Positions 21,130 through 34,900 are shown, counted from the first letter of the stretch. The stretch: DNA of 64,000 nucleotides from Argopecten irradians (GCF_041381155.1 NC_091142.1:34149604-34213603); one strand, 5' to 3'. The notes: generated from the letters alone by a model not told the origin. Numbers and translations are program-made.

Positions 21130-24100
21130 ATGGCGGACAAGCAAGGCACAAAACGAAAGAAAGGGAGGCCGAGTATACTTACATCTTCTGAGAGGAAACG
21201 TAGAAAAATTAGTAAAGATTTCAAAAGAGGGAAATCCAGAATAAGCATAGGCGATGCAATGGAGCGATGGAATGTATTGAAGGAGGAAAAAGGCTTGGAT
21301 TTTCACAGCGCGAGGTGGCACATTTTCTTCTCGATCGGTAAGTATAAAATGAAAGTGCATGTACTTTGGCCTAGATGTGATTTACAACAATGTATCCTCA
21401 GCATGTATTACGTAATTGGTTCATGGTATAAACATACAGATTGTTCATGATTATATATCTACACAGTTATCGTGTTATTTGTTGATTTTCTGTATATTTG
21501 TAAAATGTACGATGTCAAAATAGTGGGGCCCCCGAAGGGGTTTTTTCTCCCAGTATTCAGTGTACTAGTCGTACCTGATATATCTGTTATTCGGTCTATT
21601 TAGCTATAAGCTTCTTGGTCATATTGAAGTTTTCTTCATCAATCCAATGACCGTAGGTTGTGTTTTATTATACATGTTAGTGATTAAAACATACTAACCG
21701 ATTTATTACCTAAGTGCTAGTAGAAGTTTACTGTATCCATATTATAATTTATTACATATAATTTTTTATATGATCTATATGACAGATATGATGACATGTT
21801 TAAAGGAGCAACAGCAAGCCAACACATAGAAGTGGCAACTCCAGGGATGTCAAGGACATCACAGAGTTCTAAAGAAACTAAAACGTCTACACCTGGAATT
21901 CCATATCCGCTATCAAGATCTATTGATCAAGAGACATCAAAACAAGTTGTGCTTTCTGGTCTCACAGATATATCAGAAATTTCTTCTGAAGAAGGGCATG
22001 CAAGGTTTTTTAATTACCAGAAGTGAATGATTGGTCTGCATGTAAATTAATGATAATATAATTTTCAACTGCATCAGCATATATACCAGTATGATGTGTA
22101 CATGTCATTATCACCCTTTTCAAAACGGAAGGCTAACCTAAATTGTTGAATTGATACATTTGTACGCATCATGCATGTGGATATATACTCAAAGGTTCCT
22201 TGCGAAGGTATTTAAAAAACAAAGAAAAACTAAGACTTTTTCGCAAGGCCTTTCCGCCTTCATAGGCATCTTCAGGCGGAATACACACACATATATATAT
22301 ATATAAGTAAAAAAGTAACATGTCCATGGGATGGTTTCCAAATATTAAAAAACACAACAATAAAACAGTTTTTGTATTGCCCTAACGCTTTCCCGGCTCT
22401 TGCCGTTCTTCAGAATGATTGGGTGAGAAAAAGACTAGTAATTCAAGAGGTGGCAAGATTGATCCCTAGAGGAGGCAGTGATCAAAAATTTAGAAATAAA
22501 AAAAAAATATTTATATCTATATTGAAGTAATTAATTTTGTGTGCTATGTATATTGGATTTTTTTACATGTAGGTATTATTTGCTCTTTTCAGTGCATCAG
22601 GTTCTGGTATATCTGGAGTAACCGAGCTATCACCGCAAAAAAAAACCAGCAGAAGAAGCAGGAAGGTAAATAATTAACAAACGCCTTGTAACTTATTTGT
22701 TATAGTTATATGAAAATTTAGATAGTGTTATGTAGAAATAAAAACATGCAAATACACATTTTACAATTTACACACATGAACTGTACATTCATGCACACAT
22801 GTATAAAACAAATATACCAGACCCGATACTATTGGTTATGATTCTCTGAACACCTATATCAATAAGCCAAGATGAATAAACAGCAACATATGCTTGTTTT
22901 TTTGTAAACATGTGTAAAACTTTGCATTAAAGTGCAAGAATGTATTTCGCTTTTCTTTCAGTGTGACACAGTATTATTTAATTACTGCACAGTAATAACA
23001 GGGATGCTAGTAAAGATAAGACAGCTGCTATTATTGGAATATGATATTTAGTACCGCATTTGACCCAATATGCGCCAAGGGCGTTTAAAAAATTGGGGAA
23101 AAAAAAACAACGAAAAGGTGCTAAGAAATTTTGCAAATCTATACAGTTTTGGTCTTTATTTATGCCTGGGCAATTGAAATCGAAGCCTCAAAAAAAGGGA
23201 GGGGCGCTTATAGGGACATGGACGCTTATTGGGTCGAATACGGTATGTGTTTTGTTTATAAAGTGATGAGTTATATTACCATTAGAGTAAATCTATTATT
23301 CATAACTAACTCAATAACATCAAAGCACAAGGACTGTTACAGACAAAGTATTACCGTCAGTATATATAAACTAAACTGAATCTCTTTATTTCATTTTCCA
23401 GAAGCCAGCAATTAAAGAGGGTCACTAGTAGAACTAAGGAAAGCTCCTTCATCAACCCATTTGAGTAAGTTAAATGCCACAATTACATACATTAGTTGGT
23501 AAATTGCATTTGTATAAACATTTGTATCCATGCATGTTTTACTCCACTGTCATTAGGCAGATATAATGATCTTTTCCTTGAATTTTTTAATAGAGAGTTC
23601 ATTCTAAGTAGAATATATGTAGGATTCCTATTTTTCTCTAGTTTGGGACTTATTTGAAAACCACATGGATCACTAGCAGCTGGCCGGCTTATTTTGACAG
23701 TCTCAGAAATTTAAGTACTAAAGGGACCTTTCTCATATCTTATATGTAGGTTCTCCTCGGGTCCTAGTTGGGCCTATGCATTTCGAGACCGATCGGTCAA
23801 CAAGATGGCCACTATAGGCAGCCATCTTGAATTTTGACAGCTAACATTTGTTACCGGTATTTCTCAGAAAGTAGTGAGGGGATTGTTCTCAAATTTCATT
23901 GTAAAAATAGTATTCACTAGGGCCATAGTTGTGCATATTGAAATTTGTTTCTGATCTGTCAACAAGATGGTCGCCAGGTAGCCATCATGGATTTCGATAA
24001 ATGAAGTTGAAAAGTAGAGAAAAGGTCACTCTTAAAATTGTCAGACATAGATCAATCTTTGGTGGACGCCAAGATCCAGTGGGATCTCTTGTTCATGTTA

Positions 24101-27100
24101 TGAAATATTTAAAAGAGGAGTGCAGATCTAGAGGAAGGATCCATTTCTCAATTTTCAATTGGGTGTCAATAGATATCTCTCTGGTATCCTAGCTAACAGA
24201 TCCCATAATTGAAAATATGTTTTTATCCTTCAGATTGTCATTGGATGTTTCCATTGAAGAAGATGAAGAAGAGGAGACAGATGATTATTATGAGCCAAGC
24301 ATTAACATCACGTTAGGGTAATTATGATGTATTTATTCAGCAACAGATGTGATAAATATACAGTTCATGAAAGGATTATAATGTGAACTGTTGTGATTGA
24401 GTGTACTGAATATTACGAAAGACAGAATATGGATCTTCACTGTGGTATCCAATATAGTTATGTAATATCTAACTGACTTTAATCAGTTCTTTAAAGTGTG
24501 ATATTGAATAGACAATGCATTTATTTCAAGTGGAACTGATAAATAAAGCAACTATATTGAAAGTCTTAAACTAACAAAACTAACAAGGGATGTATAATTC
24601 CACACTTTTGTGGCTTAATCCCGTAATATTTGTATAACACTTAAAAAATTTAATTTAAAGCAATTTTTTATTTTTTGTTATCTCATATTGCAGACCAAAA
24701 GATTTTGAAAACATTCTACATAGTGCTGTCGGAGATGTTGAATTTGGAGGTGATGAAAGTTCTGACGATGAAGATGACAAGGAAAAAGAGGATACTGGGG
24801 GTCCTGGAATCAGGAGAATATACAAACAAACTGAGTTGTTCCATTTGACTCGTGATTCCTGTTGTATTGTTTATGTTGAATGTTTAAAGAACTTGGCCAG
24901 CACAAGAATTGAATGCATATGCAATAGAAAAGGCTGCAAACAAGAGGTGGAGATGACAACATCAACTGTAGGATCAGCATTATACCTCACTTGGGTAATC
25001 AAAACTATTTCAAAAGTATACTTTTATATCTAAATTGAAATTATCAGGTAGGAAATATAGTTTTTCATTGTTGGAAATATGGCCATTTTCAAATGGAAAT
25101 AGGCACTATAAATAGTATATCAGCCCCAAAACACACTACAGAGAAGCAGAAACATTTATTTGGCCCCGATAATGATGTGTAAAGGACATTGGATCAGAGA
25201 ACAAGGACTACTTTTTGACATTTTTCCTTCATCTCTAAATGATAACTATACTATAATCATATTTTATGGTAGAGTTTGATATCCTGGTGGTTAGCCATTC
25301 CTTACTTGCTGTTGGCAGCATTCCAGTTAGAAATGAAAATATAAGGATTGTCACATTTTATGTTACTTATTGAAATTTTAACATTTGTAAATATTATATA
25401 TTTCGAAAATTTCAGAAATGCTTGAATGGCCACGTTGTCTACAAATGGGTGTCGCAGCCAGTTCTGAACCGAGGCCTGCATGGTGGGGATTTGCTGTCTG
25501 CAGCAGCTATTGTTGCCTCTGGAAACAACTTTGCAAAAATTGCTCTTTTTGCAAAGTTCATGAAGCTGAACTTCCTGGGATCAAACACCTTTACCAATAT
25601 CCAAAGACAGTATGTGGTCCCAAGTATCGAAGAGTTATGGGAAAGTAAGCAACAAGATGTCATCAGGACATTTCAAAATCAGGATGTGGTCATTCTTGGT
25701 AGGTACCATTTGTACCCTTTTACAATCTTATGTTACATGCATGGTATCATATATATATATACATGAATATTAGTTGTTTATCCAAATAAATCAAAGCAAT
25801 ATTTGGTGGAAAAAAGAGATAAAATTTTTTTTTTTTTAAATTAGAAAAAAATAGTTGAAGATATTCATCAAATGAATGTAGTGTGCCATCTGTGCCATGT
25901 GTAAACTTTTCATTCAAATAACTTCTCATGAAAGAAAGGCTTAGTGTACTGATATTTGTAGCATGCTGGGATAAAGGCTTAGTGTACTGATATTTGTAGC
26001 ATGCTGGGATAAAGGCTTGTGTACTGATATTTGTAGCATGCTGGGATAAAGGGCTACCCTTTTTTCAAGGTCCCAGAGTTCAAATACATGTAGATAAATT
26101 TTCAGTAACTAAGTTAGAAACAGATGTTGGGATTAATTAGCGTGCTGGATGAAGCACTTCATATTTGTTCACTCAAATGACCTTGATCTACTTAGTGAAA
26201 TACATAGAAACTGACGATTTCTTTTGAAAAGTTTTTAGTATGCAATGGCTTATAATGTGTTGTCAAAAAAATTTTTTTTTATATTATAGCCATTTGTTCT
26301 ATAACTGTGTACTTGTATTATATGTTATATTATATGTAATGCAGTGATTGTCAGATGACAGACCTGAAGGCTCATTGGACCTCTTGTATAAACTACATCA
26401 TTTGGTTGTCATAGTATTTTGATGGGAGACGAATAAGCCATTGGCATACAGTTCTAGTTCTTACAGTGATTTATTATTGTTACAGGGGACGGTAGAATGG
26501 ACAGTCCCGGTTTTTCTGCTCAGTATTGCTCTTACACCGCCATGGACAACAGCAGCAAAAAGATACTGACTGTTAAGACAGTGGACAAGAGGGAAACTCA
26601 ACTAAAGAGTACTACAATGGAAAAAGAGGGCTTCCAACGGGTCCTGAAGGAGTTAAAAGACAAACAAGTCAAAGTGATCGAAGTGGTCACTGATGCCCAT
26701 ATAGGTATTGGAGCCCTTATGAGTAAGTACTCGTATGTATGCTTTGGTAGGTGTTGGTTGTAGGTCATATGCAGACAACAATTTGGGCCAGTGCATGAAC
26801 TAATATGTGTTAGATTAATAGAATCGTTTACCCCCTTTGGGGTGAGACAGGATAATCTCAACCCGAGTGGTATGATTCTTAAGTTGTCCAACATGAGGCT
26901 GTGCCGAGTGTTTGACAGCTTAGAATCTTATCCCGAGGTGCAAAGATCTCGTGTAGCTTGTCTTTACCCTGGGGCGAGATAGGAAAATTTCACTACAGTA
27001 AAATTGCAGATATCCCTGTCTGGGGTAAGAGAAATTATAGTCTAATGTATGTATTTTATTCCTCATAATTGTTTCGATAACTGCTACTTGTACTAAATTA

Positions 27101-29083
27101 TTTTATATTATTTTGATTTTATGGTCACTAACAGGGCTATACATATTCATTCCAATAATATTTCGTTTGCAGAGAAAGAGTATCCAGACATCAAACACTC
27201 TTTTGACATATGGCATGCTGCCAAAAATCTTGGGAAAAAGGTTGTTGCTGTAAGTATTTCAGATTTCCATCATTACTTATTCGTTATTTTTTAAAAATAG
27301 TTCACTTTTTATATAGCAGTGTTTTAAGCACTTTTCATCAGAGTCTCTGTCTCACAACTATGTTTGTTCTCTTGGATTAAAATATAAATACATTGTAATT
27401 GATTTGAATTGATCACTAATTTGGATGGATTGGTGTTGGTGATTATGTTTTAAATAATCAGCTAAAATTTTGTGTTCTTTACAGGCAGGACTGCAGAAAG
27501 GGTGTAAACCTTTACAGCAATGGAGCCATGACATAGTCAACCATTTCTGGTATTGCTGCCAACATGCAAACACCTATGATGAATTCATTGTAAGTATGAT
27601 GAAAATAAGTGCTTTATATGAATAAATCCTGGTTATTACTGTGATACTTGTCCCCTTATTCTTGAATAATGAATATTGTTTTTGTCTGTCCATCCAAAAT
27701 TAGTTTCCAAAGAATAATTCCTCTATAACACAGTTGTGGAACCATTGCTAATAGTAATAGCTTATTGTGTTCGTGTGTAGATTTAAAAAGAAATCCAAAA
27801 TGGCCAACATTCATGAATGGACAAAAATCATGATATGTCTAGTGGTTTCAATACAATCATTGTACTTTTCCCCTTTGATTTGTTTTCAGGACTTATGGGC
27901 TAGTATATTGCATCATGTTGTCAATGAACATGAATGGATTCTGCCATACACAATTGACGGACAAGCCAGATGTCTTCACGGTCCCCTCACTGAAGAGGAA
28001 CGAACCAAACAATGGTTGTCGAAGGGAAGTCAGGCACATGACGCCCTGAGGAAACTTGTGCTCGATGTCAGATTTCTGGGCAAAGTGTCTTACTTTTTGA
28101 ACTTTAGGTTAGTATTATGGCATTGATTGCTTAAATATAAAAGAATGCTCTGTATGCACATGTAACATTGTGTTGATTGCTTGAAATTAGCAGTTTTTGC
28201 CCCCAGGAAAGTGTTTTTTCAGGTGATATTTTTACTGGGGTAGTGGTCAAGCCAGATTTTATTTCATAGAGGTTTTTAGAAGTGTTTAATAGATGCTTTA
28301 AACTACTTTTTAATTCATTTGCCTCTTCCTGCTCTTGTCATGTAATAAATGATACACTAACAAAATTCATTAATTTTTTTGTAGGAGTACTGCAGAATTG
28401 GAGAATTTCCACCAGCTAGTCCTGATGTACTGTGCCAAAAGATTCTCATATACACCGCCAGTCTACAATGCTCGAATCTTACTAGCTGCGATGGACTACA
28501 ACGAAAATGTGGAAAAGCCTGTGAAAAGAAACAAAGATGGTTCGATAAGGTATGTTATTCAGTAAGAAAAACTATTCAATAAAGTTCTATTTGTAGTCTA
28601 AGTACAGTGGTTCATATGACTTTATGACATATATTTTCTTATGACGGCAACATATCCAACATAAGGCTTGGCAATATTAACATATATCTAAGAAATCTAT
28701 TGTTTCATGTTCATTTATTACCTAGTGTGGTTACATTGCATATATTGTTTCCTTGCTTGAATTTATTACTGCAAATATTTCTATTTGACTGACAGTTTAA
28801 TCATTATTGTAGATACCAAAGAAACTTCAACAAGAAGTCTGGGAGATGGGCTGTGCACCCAGTCAAAGAAAAGAAGTCTTATGCACATGTGGAGCAGTTG
28901 CTAGAGACTGTTGCAGAAAACAGATTGGCAGATAAAGCCGGGATGGGAAAGAAAGTGGTACTTGCAGCCACTGATCCCAGAAAGATCAGGAAAACCATCG
29001 CTCCTGTGACACCACCTCCAACTGCACAACTTGTGGAAACGCAAAAAAGCAGATTAAAAGAAAGTGCAATGAAGGACATGTAA
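21130..29083 (+). CDS. Kolobok-like DDE transposase, 13 exons
   Basis: Exons: 21130-21337, 21786-22004, 22593-22665, 23402-23464, 24234-24317, 24694-24994, 25416-25698, 26486-26722, 27173-27249, 27485-27589, 27890-28107, 28385-28549, 28813-29083. All have GT-AG borders and would encode about 767 residues. The start is ATG in AAAATGGCGG. The N-terminus is very basic (KQGTKRKKGRPS), then an acidic linker, a Cys/His cluster (CICNRKGC ... KCLNGH) and the catalytic part. Likely DDE residues are Asp in GDGRMDSPGF, Asp in VVTDAHIGI (followed by FDIWHAAKNLGKK) and Glu in STAELENFHQ. This fits a family of transposase-like proteins common in aquatic animals. From exon 4 onward phases agree at every junction. 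Two apparent slips lie upstream: one base missing near 21310, and one extra base in the A9 run at 22637-22645. Either could be an assembly error. Confidence 0.8.
22180..22445. repeat. Two hairpin-rich blocks in the transposase gene
   Basis: Inverted pairs such as CCGCCTTCATAGGCATCTTC with AGGCGG, and CGGCTCTTGCCG followed by TTCTTCAG, occur side by side around a (TA/CA) microsatellite. They sit in the intron after exon 2. The family is not recognised. Confidence 0.4.
23052..23246. mobile_element. Small MITE with TACCG-type TIRs
   Basis: About 195 bp. The left end TACCGCATTTGACCCAATA is an inverted match to the right end TATTGGGTCGAATACGGTA with few mismatches. No coding capacity. It lies in an intron of the transposase gene, and a diverged relative is at 31152-31413. 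Confidence 0.65.
25936..26052 (+). repeat. 41-bp tandem triplication
   Basis: AAAGGCTTAGTGTACTGATA with TTTGTAGCATGCTGGGAT repeats three times in the intron before exon 8; the third unit lacks two bases. Confidence 0.9.
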
Positions 29084-30394
29084 TCAAATGAGAGAGACAA
29101 AGTTTTTAGTCTTTGTTTTTACAACTTTCTGTCAACATTTCAATATAAGCCATGATGTTGAGATATTTTATATTGAGCTTGTGCCATGTTGTGGTTGTGA
29201 AAGGTGTTGGGAGGTAGGTTGGTGAGTGTGTGTGATTTGTTTATTACTTTGAAGGTATGTTTCCTGATATTGTGCTTGTAGCATGCCGAGTTGACTAGCT
29301 GCAATGTTTGTTCAAATGATGTTGACCTTCATTCAAGGTTACAGGGGCCATGAAATTTATTTTCATAAAGGTTACGGGAATCATATATTTGCTATTATCT
29401 TTGACTCGACAACTCACAACTCTTTTCTACAACTCTTTTCTAGAACTAAGAGAGGATATAGTTGGCCTGTGGCATGCTCAGTAACCATGGTAATACAAGG
29501 TATTGACATTTATGTAAATTTCCTTGGCCAAATATAGAGACAATGTTTTGGGCCAGTATTATGTGCCATAATCACCAGGTAGCAGATGGGTATTTTGAGT
29601 CCATAGATTGATTGCAGCCATCTTTGATTTTGATTGCTGGAGTTTGTTATCGCTATTTTTTCTGAGTACAAAAGGGATATATCTTGTTGATGGATATGTA
29701 TATATAAAGTTTCATAAATATTTAGACTCCCCTCTGGCTCTAGTTACATATATGGCTTTGCATTTGGGGACAGGTCTGTCAACATAGGCATCTATCTTTG
29801 AATGTGATTGTTTGCTACTGCTCTGTTTCATACGTAGCTTTTCGTTGGTCTATATAGCTTCTTGTGCATTATTTTGTTGTATTAGATAGGGAAAGACATT
29901 GCCAGTTGGCAGCCATTTTCAATTTTGATTTTCTCATTATTTCATGTATAGGTATTTTCTTCTTGAAGTACTGACACAATTGTAAGTGTGAACGTGTAAG
30001 TTTCCTATGTTATCAAAGGTTTCAATGGAAAAGTAAAGAAGAGGAAAGGTCCATCTTGATCCACTGTATATTACACACAGTATTTATTCCTGTTGAGTGT
30101 TTTAACATTATATTTATATAATTTTAGTCCTTTTATTCGGTCACCTTATGTCAAATGTTGTATATCCATAAACAATTTATATATTTAGACTTCTTCAACA
30201 CTACTGAAGTAAATTCAATAAGATTTTAAGGTAATTGTTTGTAAATTATATGGCCCTGATTCCCTGTTGATTGTGTTAGGGATCAAAATGATAAAATTGA
30301 AAGGAAAAGATAGGAAGATCATAACTCTTCATAGAATGATAGGTCAAATTTATAAATCAATTATTTCTGTAAAGGTTTCCAAAGTTGGGTTCAC

Positions 30395-30672
30395 CTAACT
30401 CAAAGACCCGATGTGCTTGTCATCGCACGACGTCCGTCAATCAACATTTCCTCGAAATCACTTCTAGTGATAGAATTGTAACCAAATTTGGTAAAAAAGA
30501 TCCTTGGGGAAAAGAAAATAGCGTTTACCTATGTAGATCTTGGCTCTGACCCCTCTGGGGCAGGAGGGGTGAGGCCAAACAGGGAAATTTCAGGTAAATC
30601 TCTGAGAAACCTGTATTCATAATTTTTTTTGACATAACAAACCAGATGAGCAATACAGGTCCTCTTGCTTTT
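30395..30672 (-). mobile_element. Diverged Helitron-like remnant
   Basis: Contains ACCAAATTTGGTAA, CTCTGACCCCTCTGGGGC and, at its right edge, GAGCAATACAGGTCCTCTTG, the complement of the 5' end of the element at 12314. The typical terminal hairpin is degraded. Confidence 0.55.
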
Positions 30673-31151
30673 TTATATAACCAAAAGTTCTTTTTGTGAC
30701 ATTTGGGGCCGTATTTGGCACTATATAATATTATATGCTCACATTAGTGCAGACTGACCTGAAAAGCCAGATGGATGTATATAAAGTGTTTGTCTTTTGT
30801 TTCCTTTCTTATAAAATAAGTAATAACTATATTGAATTACAATGTATTTGAATTACAGTGTATAGGATTCAACTGTATACTGGTGTTACAGTGGTTTGAA
30901 CCACAGCAGTTGAAGAGTTAGGGTGATAGACTGTGGCATTCTTTATTATAAGTGAACTCCATTCAGGACTGTTTAGTGTGCAGTTTCTTATAGTTTATTG
31001 TTACTACAATACATTTGATATAATTGATTATCTTATCACTTATGTGCGTATATGCAAGTGTGTATGTTGATCTACATATTCTATAAAATACAACTGTTGA
31101 TATGTTGTTTATGCCATGGTAAATAAGTTCAACTATCCATATAAAATATGT

Positions 31152-31413
31152 AATACCATATTCGACTGAACAAGCGCCCCCAAACCTATAAGCACACCTC
31201 CCCTTTTTTAAAAAGTTACTGGTACTTTGAATGTTATGTAGACTGAACATATGAAATCTATGTTGGTTTCCCCACTGTTTTCTTTAGCAGAATTGATTTA
31301 TGACTTTATTTGTTGAATACTTTTATGAAGGGGCCAGTCCGAATTTGTTTCTATAAGCACCCCCTTATATGCCTCAATTTTTAAGCACACCGGGGACTTA
31401 TTGGGTCGAATAT
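31152..31413. mobile_element. MITE related to the one at 23052
   Basis: The left end ATACCATATTCGAC and right end TATTGGGTCGAATATGGTAT are inverted and resemble the 23052 MITE ends; the interior has paired AAGCGCCCCC and AAGCACCCCC words. Confidence 0.55.
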
Positions 31414-32593
31414 GGTATATATATAAATGCAATAGTAGTTTAGGTTATTGCATGCAAGTAATCAGGAGAGTGTATGCTGAATCTATTAAAAGCAAAAATA
31501 AATTGATAGATTTTTTAATTGTTGTTTTAGTTATGTTTGAGGGTCATTGTTCTAACTTCAGAGTAATGAAACGGTGTGAAATAAGTTTTTGCAAAGCCTA
31601 TCATAAATGTCTGAAGTTTTCTAATCATCATCTGAGGTATGCCAAGTCCAAAATAAACTGTTTTACACTTGGTCAAAGACTGTTCCATAATAATCGGGCT
31701 AGAACACTAATTGTGTCATTTCAAGAGATATTTTGAATGCTAATAATTTCAACAAAAAAGACAAACATATTAGAATTATATCACTTCAACAAAGTGACTT
31801 TGCCTGCATATCTATTCTGCACAATGCATTAGTGTAATATGACCAGTGCATATGAGTGTTTTTCATTTGCTATGTTATTCTAATTAGTCATATCAACAAT
31901 AGTGATACATCTCAGTGTTAGTCTCTTTATCTGACTATCCAAATGCTGGTTTCCAGACAACTCAAAACAGATTGATGGATTTTGCTATAACTTCACACAA
32001 TGTTAGATCATACAGGCTGAATTGAATTGGGGGTCAAAAGGTCAACAACAAAGGTCGCTGCTACTAAAAATATGTTTCATATTTCCAGATTTTCACTTGA
32101 AAAAGATTTATTGACTTTTATACTATTGTAGTTTATTAGTATAGTCGAGATTAAAATTTGGTAGTCAATAGGTAAAGTACAGAGGTGAAATTTCCATTCA
32201 TTGACCATTGCTAGTTTTAATCTGGACCTATGCGACGTCCTTTATTCATAGGTTTCAATACACAGCTTGTAGCTACAAAAAGAATTTGTGGCTAGTTGAA
32301 GATTTTACTATTGTCAAGTTATGGTAAGGTGCAATAGCTTGCAGTGATCAGCAGAGAATACCAAGTGTATGTTACAGGTGGTTTCTTGTATACTGGGTAT
32401 TCCACAAAGAAAACAGACTACTAAATGACTTCTAATTCTTTTTTATTTCACTTACTGCTCATTTACCTTAGCTCTTCCATCAACAACTTCTTCGTCAACA
32501 TCACTATAATCTATCAAAATTACATCTTGCTCTACACACAGTAACACCCTACACTTCACTTCTTTCATTCAGTTCCGTTGGCACTTCTTTCAT

Positions 32594-33009
32594 TTAGTTT
32601 AATCTACCAGCTGAATATCCAACATACTGTCCATACGGATCAGGGTACTTATCCCTGATTTTCCATGTGCAGCAACTTGGCACCACCTTCCTTTCCCCGA
32701 CTCTCAGGCGTCCATGGACCCAAAGTGTATACTGTCGGTAAGCCTGGTGGCGATTTGCTTTGTTATAATTCTCATCCTCTGGAAAGACCAATGCATCCTG
32801 TCGATATAGTCTTCCCAGAGCAAGTACTGCCTCATCAAGTACAAGAATATTGAAGTCCTGGAATGATATGAAAATTAAACCAAGTTGTAAATTCAAAACC
32901 TTATATTTTATTACGAAATCATCTTTACTCATCTACTTCATTTCAGTATATATATATCTACACTGTGAGTCTGTGAACACAAAAATTCTCCAATAATACT
33001 ATATACCTG

Positions 33010-33043
<34 letters not shown>

Positions 33044-34664
33044 TACTAGTCATGTTGATAAAAATATGTGTATAAATTGTATCCTACATATCCAATTCAA
33101 ATTAAATATGCCAGATATTGTATAAATTTACGAAAAAATATCACATTAAAAATCAATTATATTTACCGGTACTAATGAAAGGCACGTATTAGGATTCCTG
33201 CCACAGCATACCCTCTCTTCAGGGGTTGGCATATCCCGGCACTTGCCACAGGAACACCATGGCAAATTCTGGCCTCCAGCTGCAGGTGGTGGATGGTGTC
33301 CTTGTGGTTGGACATCTGTTGTTTCCATGACATCCAACACAAAAGTTGGATGCCGTTCTACTACTTCCAACAGAAAGTCCTTTGCTTCTCTTTCGGACAT
33401 GTTTTCTACTTTATCCTGTAATTATAAAATATGCTTTCTACTTATCTGGTAATGATAACATTTCACAAGTATTTACATATAATTATCAGCACCACAAATA
33501 ATTAGTTCAATGTGGCTTTATATATTTGCTGTGTCGAGATGAAAAAAGGTAGCAAAAATTTCACTAAAATGCAGGAAATTGCATCTAGGAACTAAAAATT
33601 TTACAAGTGAGAGGTGGTGGGTGGGGAATCCCCCGGACCCCTAACATATGTGGCAAAAGTCTGGGCCTCCACAACAGAATCAGGGCTGCCTTAGGCCTCT
33701 GGTCTACTATGGGGAAAAAGTTTGTGTCTATCTCTGGTAATTATAAGGCTAGCTGAGTTTCGTTATTTATTCATCAATATATATGTATACATGAAGAATA
33801 ATCCAAAGTGCTTACATAAAGTAAAACTTTTTATGTTTGTCAATGCATTTTTCTATATTTACATGTTTATACATAAAAAGTATACCTTGGCAAACTCTTT
33901 CCTCTGTTGTAACACATCCTCTGGGTCAGGTGTTGTGGTGGTAGATCGCACAGTGCGTCGTGTACCCCTTCCCCTGCCACGGGTTGACCCTCGAGCTCTT
34001 CCACGTCCCCTTCTTGATCTGGTACCTCCTCTAGACCTTGGTCTCCCTCTACCTCTTGCAGGAGCTCCTCTTCTTACATCACTATAGCTACCATTTGTGC
34101 TATTATCACTCTCTGCAGGGTCCACTGATAACTGCATAATACAATCATGTATTAAGATTATAACAGTACATAGCCAAAATCTACCACTATTTATAACTCA
34201 TTCATAATACCAACGTGCTCTATTCGATCAGCATTTTCAGTAACGCTTTACCGTTATATAAATATGCAGGTCTATTACATGCGTCGTGTTCGTGACATTA
34301 TGTAATGAATTCCAAAATGGACGATTTTATGCAGTAGACCTAAACAATAGTAAATAATTATGAATATGCCGTGATAAATGTTTCACGTGTGAACGAACGA
34401 ACAACCCTTTAAATCTATATGATATTCGTTTCATTATAAATCCCGACTTTTGATTACCCCCAATGGGCCCCGCTGTTTCATATGCGACCTGATATAGATC
34501 TTATAGCCACTACGGAATATATGCATCATCAACAAATAACGCAAAGTTTCATTCCGTTAACAAATACTGACCAGTTTTTTATGTTGATATATGCAATACC
34601 AAATCTGTTCTAGATATAAAACGCACATGCTCACCTCGCTTTCCAGCACTTCTGAGTCCGACAT
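32594..34664 (-). CDS. P2X7-ballast-type zinc protein with RG-rich N-terminus
   Basis: Four minus-strand exons, 34664-34635, 34131-33886, 33415-33167 and 32857-32594, are all joined in phase 0 at GT-AG sites. They give 262 residues. The start ATG opens [10 protein letters not shown]. Residues 11-92 include many RG/RGR repeats ([13 protein letters not shown]), a nucleic-acid-binding style. The rest matches the C-terminal ballast domain of vertebrate P2X7 receptors: a [19 protein letters not shown] zinc-type cluster, a [11 protein letters not shown] helix, [18 protein letters not shown], and a closing [20 protein letters not shown] segment. There are no transmembrane or channel parts. The gene begins about 250 bp from the right TIR and converges on the transposase, so it belongs to the transposon. 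Its role is unknown; DNA or RNA binding is an inference. Confidence 0.82.
33008..33045. repeat. (TA)n microsatellite
   Basis: A run of TA dinucleotides in the last intron of the P2X7-ballast-type gene. Confidence 0.9.
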
Positions 34665-34703
34665 TTTGTTTATTTTGATCCGCTCTGTCAAAGTAACTCA
34701 CTC

Positions 34704-34713
34704 TGCGCATGCG
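34704..34713 (-). promoter_or_regulatory. NRF1-like palindrome, ballast-gene promoter
   Basis: TGCGCATGCG again, about 40 bp upstream of the minus-strand ATG at 34664. It mirrors the site in the transposase promoter, giving the two genes a matching short promoter. Confidence 0.45.
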
Positions 34714-34900
34714 TTTGTCATGAAACAACGCCTCCAAGGTGGCGGCTCAGCGAAGACTGACAGCTAAAAAGCGTATTTTCTGGCGGCGCAAAGAAATTGT
34801 TCCGATGCTTAAAATTGTTTCTTACAGGTATACATCATATTTAATTGACATCGTTAATAAGAAAATAAAAAGAAATAAACGATCCGTAACCTTTAAATTT

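Larger units (their letters stand above)
29084..32593. other. Spacer between the two Kolobok-element genes
   Basis: No exon recognised. It contains diverged mollusc-type repeat DNA (29560-29960, with GGTAGCAGATGG and GCAGCCATC words), a Helitron-like remnant (30395-30672) and a MITE (31152-31413). A 111-codon plus-strand frame at 31401-31736 has no family signature. Confidence 0.45.

Noticed and set aside
33859-34087. Plus-strand frame rich in Leu, Pro and Arg at 33722-34087
   Set aside because: Antisense reading of the RG-repeat exon of the ballast-type gene.
32594-34664. A true P2X receptor gene
   Set aside because: Only the ballast-type domain is present; no transmembrane segments or extracellular domain, and an RG-rich N-terminus takes their place.
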